DNA of 64,000 nucleotides. Origin: Ferrigenium straubiae (GTDB lineage: Bacteria > Pseudomonadota > Gammaproteobacteria > Burkholderiales > Gallionellaceae). The translations under genes were made by a program, and so were the position numbers. The stretch spans positions 387,194 through 451,193 of the forward strand of contig JAHQXD010000001.1 of the NCBI GenBank assembly GCA_019449655.1, given 5' to 3'. Below are positions 16,931 to 24,558 of this stretch, piece by piece (the first letter of the stretch is position 1; every line of letters starts with the position of its first letter). Under the pieces are notes generated by a model. The model was not told the origin of the DNA, ran no database searches, and saw only the letters and a list, made by a program, of their open reading frames with translations.

Positions 16931-18177
16931 CCTTATTCTGGATAATCTGCGCAGTGTTGCTGATCGTGGCGCTGCCGTTCGTGGTGTTGCCCCTGTGGCG
17001 TAGCGGCAATAATGCCGCTGGCGAGGTGCGGCGCGATGCCGCCAACCTGGAGATTCTGCGCGACCAGCTGGCGGAGCTCGAAGCCGATTTGCGCGACGGG
17101 ATGCTGACGCAGGATGCCTACGAACAGGGCAAGCGCGAGTTGCAGGCGCGCCTGCTGGAAGAGGTCAGGATTGCCGAACAGCCATCCAGGCCGCCGCGCC
17201 ATCCTGCCAAAATACTGGCGATCGTGCTGGCGATATTGCTGCCATTGGTCAGCGTGCCGCTCTACCTTACAACCGGCAACACCAAGGCGCTGTCGCCGCA
17301 GCAGGATACCGCCATGGCAGGCGATTTCGGCATCATCCGCTCCGAAGCCAAGCTGCAGGAGCTGGAAAAAGAACTGGCACAACGGCCGGAGAATCCTGAT
17401 GGCTGGGTGGTGCTGGCGCGTTCCTACAGCGAGTTACAGCGCTTTCCCGATGCGGTGCGCGCCTATGGGCAACTGGTCAAGCTGGTGCCCGACGAAGCGC
17501 AGATATGGGCGAGTTACGCCGATGTTTATGCGATGACTAACAACCAGTCCCTGCTGGGCGAACCGACCAAGTTCCTCAACAGGGCACTGGAACTGGACGG
17601 CAGCAACACCATGGTGCTGGCCTTGTCAGGTTCGGCGGCGATGGAGCGCGGCGACTATGCAGCGGCCATCACGTACTGGACGAAACTGGCCGATCTGCTG
17701 CCGCAGGGTAATCCCGATTTGCCAATGATCCACAACGGCATCCAGCAGGCGCGCCAATTCCTTGCGCTGCAAAAAGGCGGTAAGGAAAAGCTGGCCAAGC
17801 TGCCTGCCGCCAAGGCCCCGGAACAAACGTCGACCAAACCGATCAGCGGCAAGGTTTCATTGAACCCGGCATTAGCCGGCAAAGCCGCGCCGGACGATGT
17901 GGTGTTCATTTTTGCGCGCGAGGCACAGGGTCAAAAGACGCTGCTTGCCGTCTTGCGCAAGCAGGTGAAAGACCTGCCGCTGCAATTCACGCTCGACGAC
18001 AGCATGGCGATGCAACCACAGGCGAAACTGTCCGGCTTCGACCAGGTTGTGGTGGTGGCGCGCGTCTCCAAATCAGGCAACCCGATCGCCCAGCCCGGCG
18101 ACCTGCAGGGATCGACGGGTACGGTCAAGCCGGGTGCCAAGGGCTTGAATATCGTGATTGATTCGATCGTGCAATAA
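16927..18177 (+). CDS. ccmI: Cytochrome c biogenesis TPR protein CcmI
   Basis: The 416-aa protein starts with a membrane helix (3-24), a short basic/acidic region, then a second helix near 95-115. A periplasmic TPR domain follows (about 145-270: NPDGWVVLARSYSELQRFPDAVRAYGQL). The C-terminal domain has a beta-rich pattern (KPISGKVSLNPALAGKAAPDDVVFIFAREAQG). It binds the C-termini of apocytochromes and presents them to CcmFH. It is the last gene of the operon, closed by a strong terminator 22 bases on. Confidence 0.92.
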   Translation: MTLFWIICAVLLIVALPFVVLPLWRSGNNAAGEVRRDAANLEILRDQLAELEADLRDGMLTQDAYEQGKRELQARLLEEVRIAEQPSRPPRHPAKILAIVLAILLPLVSVPLYLTTGNTKALSPQQDTAMAGDFGIIRSEAKLQELEKELAQRPENPDGWVVLARSYSELQRFPDAVRAYGQLVKLVPDEAQIWASYADVYAMTNNQSLLGEPTKFLNRALELDGSNTMVLALSGSAAMERGDYAAAITYWTKLADLLPQGNPDLPMIHNGIQQARQFLALQKGGKEKLAKLPAAKAPEQTSTKPISGKVSLNPALAGKAAPDDVVFIFAREAQGQKTLLAVLRKQVKDLPLQFTLDDSMAMQPQAKLSGFDQVVVVARVSKSGNPIAQPGDLQGSTGTVKPGAKGLNIVIDSIVQ

Positions 18178-18198
18178 CTGCTGAATGCTCTACTATCG

Positions 18199-18234
18199 CG
18201 GCATCTGATTGCAGAATTGGATGCCGTTTTTTTT
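18199..18234 (+). terminator. Rho-independent terminator of the ccm operon
   Basis: A CGGCATC / GATGCCG stem with a 14-base loop is followed by eight T residues, 22 bases after the ccmI stop. Confidence 0.85.
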
Positions 18235-18356
18235 GATCCAACCAGGCTGGCATATCACGCAACTGCAGAAATTATTCCGGATGGAAACCTTGATGCTTGC
18301 TGAGGATGGTTGTCATTGCTGCAACCCTTATCTATCTGCCCGACCTGGACGATCCG

Positions 18357-18674
18357 TTATTTCAACGCCATATTGCACTGACCCTGTTTCTCAAACCAGT
18401 AGACTACATTTCCTGCGACTACGATACTCCCCGAAATGACTGCACTGGCTGCTGCGGTCGCTGAGGCAGCGGCAAGAATGGCAACGCACTCATCATGCCT
18501 GCAGTGGTTGATAGCTGCAATTTGTACCGGCTCAAGCTCCATATGCTTTGAAGCGATTCGGCAGTCTGCGTCGTAAGTTTCCTTCGTAACTGGTACGTAG
18601 ATGCAAGCCTGAAGCAGGGCAGACGCGGTAATGGCAAAGATCACTGAACGGCTGCTTCTGAGGCGATGCACCAT
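18357..18674 (-). CDS. Small putative lipoprotein
   Basis: The 105-aa product starts with a basic N-terminus and a hydrophobic stretch ending in the lipobox LLQAC (Cys near residue 24). The mature part contains two further conserved-looking cysteines and an Ala/Ser-rich hydrophobic segment (AILAAASATAAASAVISGSIVVAGNVVYW) that may re-enter the membrane. I chose the ATG at 18674, which gives the shorter signal; an ATG at 18695 would overlap the MBL gene. No family recognised. Confidence 0.55.
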   Translation of the reverse strand: MVHRLRSSRSVIFAITASALLQACIYVPVTKETYDADCRIASKHMELEPVQIAAINHCRHDECVAILAAASATAAASAVISGSIVVAGNVVYWFEKQGQCNMALK

Positions 18675-18687
18675 GAGGAGTGGCCAG

Positions 18688-19329
18688 TCAGCCATTATTG
18701 TCGATTAAAAACGGATTTGAGCGGCGTTCCTTGCCGAATGTGGACATCGGGCCATGCCCGGAGATAAAAGCTACATCATCTCCCAGTGGTAACAGCTTCT
18801 CACGAATAGAGGCAATCAGTGTGCTGAAATCGCCGCGCGGAAAATCGGTGCGCCCTATCGAGCCACGAAACAGCACATCCCCAACAAGCGCCAGATTTAC
18901 ATTGGGGGCAAAAAACACCACATGGCCAGGTGTATGTCCCGGTGTATGCAATACCGTTAGCTTTTCTTCGCCGATCTGTATGCTGTCGCCATCCTTCAAC
19001 CAGCGGCTTGGAGTAAAGGGTGCGGCCAAAGGAAAGCCATAGCGTTGCGATTGCCTCGGCAGCTCATCGAGCAGGAAGGCATCATCGGCATGTGGCCCTT
19101 CGATCTGCACATTGAGTTTCTTGGCCAGCTCGGCAGCAGCACCGGCATGATCAATATGCCCATGCGTGATTAGCAATTTATCGACTGTAACCCCTTCCTC
19201 TGCTATTGCGGCCAATATCCTTGGTACATCCCCACCGGGATCCACTACGGCACCATGACGGGTTTTTTCGCACCACAGTAAGGTGCAGTTCTGCTCAAAA
19301 GGTGTAACAGGTATGACGCGATATTTCAT
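18688..19329 (-). CDS. MBL-fold metallo-hydrolase (glyoxalase II-like)
   Basis: The 213-aa protein has the metallo-beta-lactamase motifs THGHIDHAGAA (HxHxDH), HTPGHTPGHV, GDVLFRGSIGRTDFP and SGHGP, with the start MKYRVIPVTPFEQNCTLLW typical of YcbL-like glyoxalase II proteins. It probably hydrolyses a thioester such as S-lactoylglutathione in the cytoplasm, binding two metal ions. The precise substrate is not determinable here. It lies just upstream of the small lipoprotein on the same strand. Confidence 0.9.
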   Translation of the reverse strand: MKYRVIPVTPFEQNCTLLWCEKTRHGAVVDPGGDVPRILAAIAEEGVTVDKLLITHGHIDHAGAAAELAKKLNVQIEGPHADDAFLLDELPRQSQRYGFPLAAPFTPSRWLKDGDSIQIGEEKLTVLHTPGHTPGHVVFFAPNVNLALVGDVLFRGSIGRTDFPRGDFSTLIASIREKLLPLGDDVAFISGHGPMSTFGKERRSNPFLIDNNG

Positions 19330-19674
19330 GACAGTTCTGAAAGATTAGGGCGGTGGAATTATAAGGCGCAAACCTTTCTGACAAATAAAAAAGCCCGAGA
19401 CAGGGATAAGTCGTGCGGAATTTAATCAGTGAGGGTAGTGACCTGATCCGGCTGGAAAATCAGGCGTTGTCCACAGGGTATCGACAGGGGCATCCACGGA
19501 AATTGTGGGGAAAGTCGGGTAGGCGCAGGGCCTCATTACATGTGCAGCGGATTTCGGGTGTGCCGCTATAGGAAACAAAAGACGGCTTCGTGCCAGAAGT
19601 AGACATCAGGCTGAATGCGAAATTTTCCTCAGTATCCTATGATTGACCTTCGTTGATCAGCATTGGAAACAAAT
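19330..19674. other. Intergenic region before the accessory cassette
   Basis: About 345 bases without a supportable gene. It holds the promoter region of the MBL gene (minus strand) and, presumably, that of the HEPN-like gene. A TTGTCCACA near 19468 resembles one DnaA box, but no cluster is present. It marks the left boundary of a segment with visibly lower GC than its neighbours. Confidence 0.4.
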
Positions 19675-20964
19675 ATGGATACTTTTAAAACAACTAACGG
19701 GGCCTCTATCCAGTTTGCCTCAAGCCTGGAGCAACTGAAAATTGAACACATCCTACAACGCGATAGAGATGTTTGGACGGTCGCCCCAGAATGGCCCTAC
19801 TTGGCAATCAATTTCACACGTCTACAGGAAAAAGTAGCATCACTCACGTACTTTCCCGTATTTTCCAGTGGCCAGTTGTGGCAGAACCTTCGCGCTGAAG
19901 ACGTTGCATCTCGCTTGTTGGGGCTGTTGGGAGGTGGCGGCACGAATGCCGGCTTCGGCAATAATAGCCGAGCCTTTGTTATCGGAAAGGCTAATTCTAA
20001 AGCGCACGGATTGATGAATTTCAACACTCCATTGATTATAGGAAGCACACCTTGGTGTGCAGAAGGAACGCATTTTATCTATATCAATGGGGCTGATGTC
20101 TATCAACACCAGTTTGGAGAATTAATCACTGTTCAAGGCCAAAGCCGGACCAGTTCCCCCCACTTCGATCTTACCAAGTTGTCTGATCTGAGGGATCGAT
20201 ACAACAACGAATACCTCAATGCACCTAAGGCCTCACTTCCGGATCTGGAGGCACTCTCGGCGTTGATGGACGAAACATTTGAGCAGAATGTGTTGAGCTT
20301 GTCTGCCGCAGAGGTGTTTCATGCTCGTATTTCTGTAGATATGGAATCGGTCGATTATGATGCCCCTATCTTAACGAAGTACGACCGCCCAACCCATAAC
20401 TCAGGAGGGCAACCGAAGATCGAAGTGTCATTTGCCTTACTCCACTACGAGAAGGCCCTTGTCGAATTTAATGCAATGAAGGCCCACCGCGCAGCTGGCA
20501 GGAAAGATGAGGCATTCGCTCACGGAATCTACTGCGCAGTGGCGGCCGCGGCCTGTATTGAGGCGATAGCCAATAAATTGGTTTACCTTCAAACAGCCGC
20601 GCACCCAAGCCACAATGATAAGCGTACGCCCCTTAGTAAAATCAACGACGCCGCCTCTGCATTGGCCAGTCGAAAGGGTGCTGCTTATGCGCCGCTAGTA
20701 GCTGGGCAAATTGCATACGATTCCCTTGATGAACTTCGGGCATTGCGCAACGGTTTTATGCATGCCAAAGAACACGAAACCGACATTGATCAGCATACAC
20801 AAGCCTCTGAAGTGATGACGAAAGTCGATAACTTATCGTGTCACAATTATCTCAAGCAACTTAGGTTGGCAGTTGACCACATTTACTCACAGTTGCCTGA
20901 TCTTGCGCCGCCAATTGTGACCAAGAGCAACGTCATATGGATGGGAAATTCTGAGGTGCCATGA
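19675..20964 (+). CDS. HEPN-like domain protein, first gene of a three-gene cassette
   Basis: The 429-aa protein has no recognised N-terminal domain. Its C-terminal third is helical and contains R358-N-G-F-M-H363 in the context DELRALRNGFMHAKEHE, the RX4-6H pattern of HEPN ribonuclease-fold proteins, preceded by long helices (FAHGIYCAVAAAACIEAIANKLVYL). HEPN proteins are often RNases in toxin-antitoxin and phage-defence systems, but some are inactive. The ATG at 19675 fits better than a TTG at 19663. Its stop overlaps the start of a 42-aa ORF (ATGA), which overlaps the kinase-like gene in turn. The base composition is more AT-rich than the flanks, suggesting acquired DNA. The HEPN call is a motif-level inference. 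Confidence 0.65.
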   Translation: MDTFKTTNGASIQFASSLEQLKIEHILQRDRDVWTVAPEWPYLAINFTRLQEKVASLTYFPVFSSGQLWQNLRAEDVASRLLGLLGGGGTNAGFGNNSRAFVIGKANSKAHGLMNFNTPLIIGSTPWCAEGTHFIYINGADVYQHQFGELITVQGQSRTSSPHFDLTKLSDLRDRYNNEYLNAPKASLPDLEALSALMDETFEQNVLSLSAAEVFHARISVDMESVDYDAPILTKYDRPTHNSGGQPKIEVSFALLHYEKALVEFNAMKAHRAAGRKDEAFAHGIYCAVAAAACIEAIANKLVYLQTAAHPSHNDKRTPLSKINDAASALASRKGAAYAPLVAGQIAYDSLDELRALRNGFMHAKEHETDIDQHTQASEVMTKVDNLSCHNYLKQLRLAVDHIYSQLPDLAPPIVTKSNVIWMGNSEVP

Positions 20965-21089
20965 GATTGGTTCCGCCGAAATGGCTCAAGGATCAGCTCG
21001 CCGTGTTTAAAATTCTAGCCATGCATGCTTTGAAAAAACCTCTTGAGTTCGCACAGTCAAAAAATCACCAACTACTAAGAACACCATGA
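20961..21089 (+). CDS. 42-aa ORF coupled to both neighbours
   Basis: The frame ATG...TGA encodes a basic 42-residue peptide (MRLVPPKWLKDQLAVFKILA...). Its start shares ATGA with the stop of the HEPN-like gene, and its stop shares ATGA with the start of the kinase-like gene. Such double 4-base overlap is the usual sign of translational coupling, so the peptide is probably made, even though it is too short to classify. It could be an antitoxin, a regulatory peptide, or just a translational relay. Confidence 0.5.
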   Translation: MRLVPPKWLKDQLAVFKILAMHALKKPLEFAQSKNHQLLRTP

Positions 21090-21961
21090 TCCCTGTACCC
21101 GAGAGCCAAGATTCCATCTTCGAAGACTTTTGCGGAGAAGTATTTGCCGAAGGGATGCATCGCTTTGTCCATCATGTAAATGGCTTTCCCAATCTTGTTA
21201 TGAAGATCAGCAAGGACGACAATACTTTCGCCAATTGGTGCGAGTATTTGGTCAGCAGCGCGTTGCATGGGCGGCCAGAGCCTGCTGCAAAACTAGTCGG
21301 CGAGGTCAAATCCATTAGTGCCACAGGAAAATATCTCATCATGGAACGGTTGGATGACGTTAGTGGCTCGTTGAGTGGTATTAAATACCCGGCTTGGCTT
21401 AACGATAGGAAACCCTCAGCCTTCGGACGGACAACGTTGGGCGAAGTGAAGGTTCGCGATTACGGGATGTTGAGGTTGGATGATGTCTTAGCAGGATGGA
21501 ATATACGATTCGATGAACAACCTCAAGCAAGACTTTTTCCGAACGGGTTTGATCAGGACTACACCGCCCTTCTTGGCGAACGAATCGGTACTGATAATGG
21601 GCGCAGTGTTCACAAAGTTAAGGGACATGCAGATTATGTGATCAAAGTCTGCACTTTATCTCATAGATCAAACAGGATTGAGTTCTTGGTCCATTGGGCG
21701 TTATCGGACATGAATGCCGACGAATACCAATTCTTTGGCACACTGGAATGCTCCCGCACCGGCAAGTATCTTGTGATGGAGCGTCTGCAAGATTTGCCTC
21801 CGAACTTCGCAGGAAGCAAACCTAAGTTTCCATGGTGGCTTGTCGATACCAGCAATGCCCGCCTTGGAGTGACAGCTAGTGGCTGCGTAAAAATCCGTAG
21901 CTATAGCGAAATACGGTTAGGCGATGTACTGATGAGAGCGAAACTACACACTTTCCAGTAG
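21086..21961 (+). CDS. Tandemly duplicated minimal kinase-like protein
   Basis: The 291-aa protein consists of two related modules (about 15-140 and 163-287). Module 1 shows kinase-like landmarks in order: K40 in NLVMKISK, E53 in a following helix, a hinge-like GKYLIMERL (81-89), D107-R-K-P-S-A-F-G resembling the catalytic DxKPxN loop, and VKVRDYG (121-127) resembling DFG. Module 2 repeats the layout with K187, E199, GKYLVMERL (226-234) and VKIRSYS (268-274), but lacks the catalytic Lys and the DYG, so it looks degenerate. Both lack most of a normal C-lobe. It is the third gene of the coupled cassette. Activity, target and link to the HEPN protein are unknown. Confidence 0.65.
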   Translation: MIPVPESQDSIFEDFCGEVFAEGMHRFVHHVNGFPNLVMKISKDDNTFANWCEYLVSSALHGRPEPAAKLVGEVKSISATGKYLIMERLDDVSGSLSGIKYPAWLNDRKPSAFGRTTLGEVKVRDYGMLRLDDVLAGWNIRFDEQPQARLFPNGFDQDYTALLGERIGTDNGRSVHKVKGHADYVIKVCTLSHRSNRIEFLVHWALSDMNADEYQFFGTLECSRTGKYLVMERLQDLPPNFAGSKPKFPWWLVDTSNARLGVTASGCVKIRSYSEIRLGDVLMRAKLHTFQ

Positions 21962-22200
21962 GAGCACGAATACTCCCGGATTACCTAGTGACTAGTTGAA
22001 GGCAAAAACCGCCAGAAAATCCCAACCGTCAAAACGACCGCTTCGGCCGAGGAGCAGACGGCCGAGTCGCCCAACATGACTTCCGCTTCGGGTCGTTTGC
22101 TGACATTTCACCAGTGATTCTTCAGGGGAGTGTAGTTAGCCTGGCTTTCCGGCAACCACAGCGTCATCTGAATACCGATCACTATAACTATCCCCCAGAA
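21962..22200. other. Intergenic, nothing recognised
   Basis: About 240 bases between the kinase-like gene and the terminator of the opposing small gene. No ORF, promoter pair or repeat is convincing. Confidence 0.4.
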
Positions 22201-22229
22201 AAACAAAAAGGCCACCCCGAAGAGTGGCC
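22201..22229 (-). terminator. Rho-independent terminator of the winged-helix gene
   Basis: On the minus strand a GGCCAC / GTGGCC stem with an 8-base loop is followed by TTTTTGTTT, 22 bases after the stop of the small gene. Confidence 0.8.
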
Positions 22230-22250
22230 CAATAGTTGCCAAATGAGTTT

Positions 22251-22505
22251 CTAACTAGCCGCCTGCTGAGCCTTTGATTTCCTGCCCGGTGCTGCAGGAG
22301 GGGTATATCCAGCTACACGACAAGCCATCCCTTCGACTTTCTTGCCCTTCACATACCTGATCGTGTAACACGCTACGACCTCGTTTTTGGAGGTGAGCTC
22401 CGACAGGTGGCGGCGAACGCTGGCAAGCGAGTTACCTGTAGCAACTGCAATCTCAGTGTCGAGTTGCTCACCATTCTTTTTCAGATACTGTAGGATTTCA
22501 TTCAT
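22251..22505 (-). CDS. Small winged-helix/HTH DNA-binding protein
   Basis: The 84-aa protein starts MNEILQYLKKNGEQLDTEIAVATGNSLASVRRHLSELTSKNEVVACYTIRYVKGKKVEG. This is a helix-turn-helix with a beta wing, like the small HTH regulators found in beta- and gammaproteobacterial accessory regions, with a basic Ala/Gln tail. It is convergent with the HEPN/kinase cassette and lies between it and tRNA-Asn. Its operator is not known. Confidence 0.7.
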   Translation of the reverse strand: MNEILQYLKKNGEQLDTEIAVATGNSLASVRRHLSELTSKNEVVACYTIRYVKGKKVEGMACRVAGYTPPAAPGRKSKAQQAAS

Positions 22506-22603
22506 AATTGCGGTGCCTCCAGTTTTGTTATGCGACCCACGGACTTTCTAATGCTGACCTGCGGACTATCTGAATATCAATCACTCGTAAGTTACCTCGA
22601 AAA

Positions 22604-22629
22604 GCAAAAAGCCACCCTGAAAGGATGGC
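22604..22629 (-). terminator. Terminator downstream of tRNA-Asn
   Basis: On the minus strand a GCCATCC / GGGTGGC stem (one G-T wobble, 5-base loop) precedes TTTTTGCTTTT, about 32 bases after the tRNA 3' end. Confidence 0.65.
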
Positions 22630-22660
22630 CTAAGCGATTGAATCTATATGCTAAAAATTC

Positions 22661-22736
22661 TGGCTCCCCGACCTGGACTCGAACCAGGGACCTGCGGATT
22701 AACAGTCCGTCGCTCTACCGACTGAGCTATCAGGGA
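22661..22736 (-). tRNA. tRNA-Asn (GTT)
   Basis: The 76-nt minus-strand gene reads TCCCTGATAGCTCAGTCGGT..., folds as a cloverleaf with a 7-bp acceptor stem (TCCCTGA / TCGGGGA), has anticodon GTT in CTGTTAA, a TTCGAGTC T-loop and an encoded CCA. Its 3' end faces the HEPN/kinase island, the orientation used by integrases that target tRNA 3' ends. No integrase gene and no second copy of the tRNA end was seen. Confidence 0.96.
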
Positions 22737-22797
22737 ATGAAGAGGTGCGCATGATAGAGATTTTGCCTTGTCCGGTCAACCTCAAATTTGGCTTCTC

Positions 22798-24516
22798 ATG
22801 AAGTGGTTGAAGCGTCTGTTAGTTGGTGTGCTTGCCTTGCTGATGCTGGCAATGGTGGCGATTTACCTGACCCCGCTGGATGCCTATGTGCCCGAGATTG
22901 AGCAGGTTCTGGGCGGGCAGTTGCGCGAGCCAGTCAGTGTCCGGCATCTCCGCATCACCGCACTGCCTTTGCCGCATCTTGAGTTGCAGGATGTACAGGT
23001 GGGTGGAGAGCAAGGGGTTGCCGCCCAGTCGGTTGTTGTGGGGCTGGATTTGCCCAGCTTGCTCGCGGGTAAGGTCGTGGTGGAGCACATCACCCTGAAG
23101 GATGGCACAGCGCATCTTGCGCAGGTGCGCAAACTACTGGATTTGTTTACCAGCACTCCTGTTATCGCGCAGAGCGTGCCGGTGCGCGAACTGGAGTTGT
23201 CCGGAATGAGCCTGATAACTCCGGGGATGGCGCTGGGGCCGGTCGAGGGCAAGCTGGAATTTGCGGATACTGGCCAATTGAAACTCGCGTCGTTTTCGAT
23301 AGACGGGAAAAAGGTGACGGCCATCCTGGTGCCGCAGCCCGATCGATACTTTGGTGTGGTGATGCAGGCGCGGGATTGGACCTTGCCGCAATCCCCGCAA
23401 TTTCCGCCGATGCAAATGGACGAATTGCAGGTGGTGGGTATGCTGGGCGAGCGGGATTTTGTGGTGCGGGATTTTTCCGTGGCATCGCACGGCATTCGTG
23501 TGGTCGGCTCTGGCAAAATTGACTTTTCGGATGGCTGGCAGGTGCAGGCGACACTGGGCCGGGCAGATGCGCAACTGGAGCAGGTGGTGGCCTTGCTGGG
23601 TAAGCCGGTCGAATTGACCGGTGCGATCTCTGCAAAGGGAACGCTTGGCAGCAAGGCAAACACCTTGAGTGGCTTGAAAAGCAATCTTCGTTTCTCCGGC
23701 GAAGTGCTGGTCAGCCATGCCACGGTGCATATTGCTGATGGATTGCGGAATCCACTGGTGTTCGATCAGATCAAGACGCGCATTGTGGTGCAGCCGGAAC
23801 GTATGGAGTTGAATGCGCTGGAGGCGAGGCTGTACGGAGGCAAGCTGGCGGGGACGATGAGCATCGATCGCAAGAATGCCTTGCTGGCCGCTGAAATCGC
23901 CGTGAGCAGGATTGTGATGCAGTCCCTGGTGGAAGCCCTTACCGATGAATTGCTGTTTACCGGCAGCATGGATGGCGCGGCAAAACTTTCCCTGCGCCTG
24001 GACGAGTTGGAGCAGTTCCCGCAAAACCTCGGCCTGACCGGGAATTTTCACCTGCGCAACGGCGTGCTGACCAAGGTGGATCTGGTGCAGGCGGCAAGCA
24101 ACCCCGGCAAGGCCTATGCCAAGGGGGGCGTGACCCGCTTCGATGATCTGAGCGGCTTGCTTACCATGGATGCGAATGGTTATCATTTCAAAAAACTAAA
24201 AATTGCATCCGGCTCGCTGAATGCCGAGGGCAAACTGGACATCAGCCATTCGCTGCTGCTGAAAGGGGCGCTGGATGCGGATGTGAAGGGAACGGCTGGC
24301 CTGGTCAGTATGCCGCTGACAGTTTCGGGGACGCTGGATAAACCGGCAGTCAGGCCGAGCGGATCGGCCTTGGCGGGGGCAGCGGTGGGCACGGCGATCC
24401 TCGGGCCGGGGTTCGGGACGGCGGTGGGGATCAAGGTCGGCGGATTTTTGAACAAACTATTTGGCAAGAACGACGATAAAAACGGCAACAAAAATACCGC
24501 GCCCGCAACGAAGTAA
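22798..24516 (+). CDS. AsmA-family protein
   Basis: The 572-aa protein has an N-terminal membrane anchor (MKWLKRLLVGVLALLMLAMVAIYL), then a long beta-rich periplasmic region of the AsmA type, with the C-terminal signature GVLTKVDLVQAASNPGKAYAKGGVTRFDDLSG. A Gly/Ala-rich hydrophobic segment (ALAGAAVGTAILGPGFGTAVG) and a Lys/Asn-rich tail end the protein. AsmA-like proteins work in the envelope and are linked to phospholipid transport and outer-membrane maintenance. Its C-terminal half is clearly paralogous to that of the next gene product, so the two arose by duplication. Confidence 0.85.
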   Translation: MKWLKRLLVGVLALLMLAMVAIYLTPLDAYVPEIEQVLGGQLREPVSVRHLRITALPLPHLELQDVQVGGEQGVAAQSVVVGLDLPSLLAGKVVVEHITLKDGTAHLAQVRKLLDLFTSTPVIAQSVPVRELELSGMSLITPGMALGPVEGKLEFADTGQLKLASFSIDGKKVTAILVPQPDRYFGVVMQARDWTLPQSPQFPPMQMDELQVVGMLGERDFVVRDFSVASHGIRVVGSGKIDFSDGWQVQATLGRADAQLEQVVALLGKPVELTGAISAKGTLGSKANTLSGLKSNLRFSGEVLVSHATVHIADGLRNPLVFDQIKTRIVVQPERMELNALEARLYGGKLAGTMSIDRKNALLAAEIAVSRIVMQSLVEALTDELLFTGSMDGAAKLSLRLDELEQFPQNLGLTGNFHLRNGVLTKVDLVQAASNPGKAYAKGGVTRFDDLSGLLTMDANGYHFKKLKIASGSLNAEGKLDISHSLLLKGALDADVKGTAGLVSMPLTVSGTLDKPAVRPSGSALAGAAVGTAILGPGFGTAVGIKVGGFLNKLFGKNDDKNGNKNTAPATK

Positions 24517-24558
24517 TTAACAACCAAAAATAAAGCGCGCCATCAGTTAGAATGCGAC

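Noticed and set aside
18209..18439. 76-codon frame after ccmI
   Set aside because: It starts inside the ccm terminator and overlaps the opposing lipoprotein gene.
19460..19480. TTGTCCACA considered as a replication-origin DnaA box
   Set aside because: A single near-match with no cluster, no AT-rich unwinding region and no dnaA/dnaN nearby.
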